Assembly: GCF_002355475.1 (NCBI RefSeq)
Contig: NZ_AP014862.1
Span: 3,472,001-3,536,000 of the forward strand
Length of the DNA stretch: 64,000 nt
Direction of reading: 5' to 3'
DNA from: Pseudomonas furukawaii
GTDB taxonomy: Bacteria; Pseudomonadota; Gammaproteobacteria; Pseudomonadales; Pseudomonadaceae
The translations under genes were made by a program, and so were the position numbers. Below are positions 62,108 to 64,000 of the stretch, piece after piece. A model generated the notes under the pieces. It worked only from the letters and a program-made list of their open reading frames with translations. It made no database searches and was not told the origin of the DNA. How positions within the stretch are numbered: the stretch's first letter is position 1; each line of letters begins with the position of its first letter.

Positions 62108-63154
62108 CTAGCCCGCCACCAACCCCGTGCGATACCGCCCCGGGCTCATGCCGGTCCACTGGCGGAACGCCCGGTGGAAAGCACTGGGCTCCTGGAAGCC
62201 GCAGCGGATGGCGATCTCGGTGATGCTCAGCGAGCTGTCGTTGAGGTAGTCGAAGGCCAGCGCCTTGCGCACCTCGTGCTTGATGGCCTGGTAGGAAAAC
62301 CCCTCGCGCTCCAGCTGGCGGCGAAAGGCCGACTCGCTCATGGCCACCTGGCCCGCCATCTGGGTCTGGGACGGCCAGTCCAGTTCGGGCGAGGACTTGA
62401 GCCGACGATAGACGTCCGCCGCCAGTCCCGAGCGATTGCGAAAACGCACCACCACGCCCTCCGGCGCATGGCGCAGGAACTGCTTGAGCTGGGCGAAGTT
62501 GCGGATCAGAGGCAGGCTCAACTGGGCGGCGCTGAACGCCACCTCGGTGCGTTCCGCGTTGAACTGGATCCAGGGTCCCCAGAGCAGCGGCTCGGCGCCG
62601 TGAGGCGGCTGCGGATGGCCGAACCGGGTGTGGTCGAGGTTGAGCCGGCGCCCCACCAGCCAGCAGGCGACGCCGATCACCATGCTCAGGTAGATCTCCT
62701 CCGCCACACCACGAATCGCCGGGTCCTGGATACGGTTCTCCAGCACGATGGCGGCGCGGTTGCCGCGAGTTTCCAACTCCGCGCGAATATCCCCGAGGAA
62801 CAGGTTGAAGCCCGCCAGGCACTGGCGCAGCGCCCGCCCCAGGTCCGGCTCGTGAAGCACGCTGCGGCAGATCATGGCGAAGGTGCCTCGGGGCATGCCA
62901 CGGGAGTCGAAGGCGAAGAACTCGTCGCCCAGTTCCTCGGTCAGCAGCAGCCACAGGCGCGTCACCGACTCGGCCGGCACGCGGCGGCGCGGCTCATCCA
63001 GCCAGGCGGGGTCGATCCCGGCCTCCCGCAGCACCGCCTCGGCGCGCGCGGGCCGCCCGGCCAGCCGGTGGACCGCCGCTTTCACAAAATAGGCGGCCAC
63101 GGAATCACTCTTTCGGACGGTGCGTGCTTCAGAGTTGCCCGTCATCTTGTCCAT
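62108..63154 (-). CDS. AraC-family regulator with arabinose-binding-type N-domain
   Basis: The 348-residue protein ends in a typical AraC double helix-turn-helix (SLSITEIAIRCGFQEPSAFHRAFRQWTGMSPGRYR, about 305-340). The N-terminal 200 residues (LLLTEELGDEFFAFDSRGMPRGTFAMICRSVL) match the sensory domain found in OruR/ArgR-like and fatty-acid or amino-acid-responsive regulators. It is divergent from the thiolase gene across 103 bp and very likely controls it, perhaps in response to a ketogenic substrate. The ligand cannot be read from the sequence. Confidence 0.88.
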   Translation of the reverse strand: MDKMTGNSEARTVRKSDSVAAYFVKAAVHRLAGRPARAEAVLREAGIDPAWLDEPRRRVPAESVTRLWLLLTEELGDEFFAFDSRGMPRGTFAMICRSVLHEPDLGRALRQCLAGFNLFLGDIRAELETRGNRAAIVLENRIQDPAIRGVAEEIYLSMVIGVACWLVGRRLNLDHTRFGHPQPPHGAEPLLWGPWIQFNAERTEVAFSAAQLSLPLIRNFAQLKQFLRHAPEGVVVRFRNRSGLAADVYRRLKSSPELDWPSQTQMAGQVAMSESAFRRQLEREGFSYQAIKHEVRKALAFDYLNDSSLSITEIAIRCGFQEPSAFHRAFRQWTGMSPGRYRTGLVAG

Positions 63155-63257
63155 CGTCGGTCATGTCCAAATTCGTCATCCGATACTGCGCAATTCCGGC
63201 ATAGGGCGAAGAGGCCCTTGCCCCTAGACTCACGCCATCCCTCCAGGAGCCTTTCGG

Positions 63258-64000
63258 ATGAACACACCTGAAGTTTTCGTTGTCAGCGCGGTCCGTACCG
63301 CCATCGGTACTTACGGCGGCACCCTGAAAGACGTTCCGCCGGCGCAACTCGCCACATTGGTCGCCCGCACCGCCCTCGACCGCGCCAACTGCGCGCCGGA
63401 GCAGGTGGGCCACGTGGTGTACGGCAACGTCATTCCTAGCACACCCAAGGACGCCTATATAAGCCGCGTCGCCGCCCTGCAGGCGGGCATTCCCAAGGAA
63501 ACCCCGGCCTTCACCGTCAACCGCCTGTGCGGCTCGGGCCTGCAGGCCATCGTCAGCGCCGCCCAGTGCCTGATGCTGGGCGATGCCCGCGTCGCCCTGG
63601 CCGGTGGTGCCGAGAACATGAGCATGTCGCCCTACCTGGTGCAGACCGCCCGCTGGGGCGCGCGCATGGGCGACAGCAAGATGCTCGACTTCATGCTCGG
63701 CGCCCTGCAGGACCCCCTGCACGGCATCCACATGGGCATCACCGCCGAGAACGTCGCCAAGCTGCACGGCATCACCCGCGAGGACCAGGACGCCCTGGCC
63801 CTGCAGAGCCAGCAGCGCGCCGCCCGCGCCATCGCCGAGGGCCGCTTCGCCGGCCAGATCGTTCCGGTGGAAATCAAGACCCGCAAGGGCACCAGCCTGT
63901 TCGAGGTGGATGAGCACGTCCGCGCCGAGGCGACCCTGGAGTCCCTGGCGAAGATGAAGCCGGCCTTCACCGAAGACGGCACCGTCACCGCCGGCAACGC
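63258..64000 (+). CDS. Acetyl-CoA acetyltransferase (thiolase), 3' truncated by window edge
   Basis: About 247 residues are visible: EVFVVSAVRTAIGTYGG at the start, NRLCGSGLQAIVSAAQ with nucleophile Cys91, and LAGGAENMSMSPY around residues 114-126. This is the N-terminal half of a biosynthetic-type thiolase (AtoB/PhaA class) which joins or splits acetyl-CoA and acyl-CoA. The C-terminal Cys and His are beyond the window. It is divergent from an AraC-type regulator, the usual arrangement when a thiolase belongs to an inducible catabolic operon. AGGAG lies about ten bases before the ATG. Confidence 0.9.
   Translation, partial: MNTPEVFVVSAVRTAIGTYGGTLKDVPPAQLATLVARTALDRANCAPEQVGHVVYGNVIPSTPKDAYISRVAALQAGIPKETPAFTVNRLCGSGLQAIVSAAQCLMLGDARVALAGGAENMSMSPYLVQTARWGARMGDSKMLDFMLGALQDPLHGIHMGITAENVAKLHGITREDQDALALQSQQRAARAIAEGRFAGQIVPVEIKTRKGTSLFEVDEHVRAEATLESLAKMKPAFTEDGTVTAGN

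Overview
The window is a stretch of high-GC chromosome from a Pseudomonas-type gammaproteobacterium. The supporting evidence is a class II PHA synthase, an OprC-like copper receptor, a homoprotocatechuate (hpa/hpc) cluster in the usual pseudomonad gene order, a nitrate reductase fused to a CysJ-like flavoprotein, and dispersed palindromes of the pseudomonad REP type (GTAGGAGC...CTCCTAC). No tRNA, rRNA, CRISPR array or intact transposase gene was seen. Assignments rest on reading motifs and gene order; no database search was made.

Layout. 1-5.8 kb: a 5'-truncated MFS exporter, a LuxR-type regulator, an MFS permease, a histone-deacetylase-like amidohydrolase and a Bcr/CflA exporter. 5.9-16.3 kb: a TRAP transporter (dctPQM) and the aromatic meta-cleavage operon hpaG1-G2-E-D-F-H-I with its AraC-type regulator hpaA. 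The dctP and hpaG1 promoters carry the same inverted-repeat operator, which links uptake to catabolism. 16.5-20.1 kb: gluconokinase, a UvrD-like helicase and an unrecognised 303-aa protein. 20.3-31.7 kb: a sugar-acid region (MFS permease, IlvD/Edd-type dehydratase, GntR regulator, ketoglutarate-semialdehyde dehydrogenase, AraD1-like protein, LysR regulator, CHMI-like protein). An orphan PHA synthase and a TlpA-like thioredoxin sit in the middle of it.

31.8-40.7 kb: a DUF1615 lipoprotein, a PuuD-like amidotransferase, a YeeE/YedE transporter, a GNAT, a PLD-like protein with a degenerate active site, a MITE-like insertion, zapA with its ZapB-like partner, and DNA polymerase II. 41.0-49.3 kb: the nitrate reductase fusion behind a leader with an ANTAR-type two-hairpin plus terminator, and metE in convergent orientation. 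Between these two genes lies a tandem array of ten units of about 152-159 bp. Each unit carries a long inverted repeat and a copy of the last codons of metE. 49.4-55.2 kb: oprC with two DUF2946 genes, a split YeeE/YedE persulfide-type transporter behind a perfect CsoR-type palindrome, and a polyamine-binding protein.

55.4-64 kb: a small conserved-looking protein, a candidate small RNA or attenuated leader, an XRE regulator, a Tat-exported M15-type peptidase, an acidic zinc-ribbon protein and a type VI secretion cargo module (PAAR-DUF2235 lipase with two tandem lipoprotein immunity genes). These are followed by a small HTH gene, an AraC regulator and the start of a thiolase gene cut by the window end.

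The most unusual structures are the metE-tail tandem array at 45.4-47.0 kb and the approximately 524-bp MITE-like element. The element is inserted exactly in the U-tract of the zapA terminator. The array is clearly a repeat structure, not a coding region, and its hybrid junctions record at least two separate duplication events.
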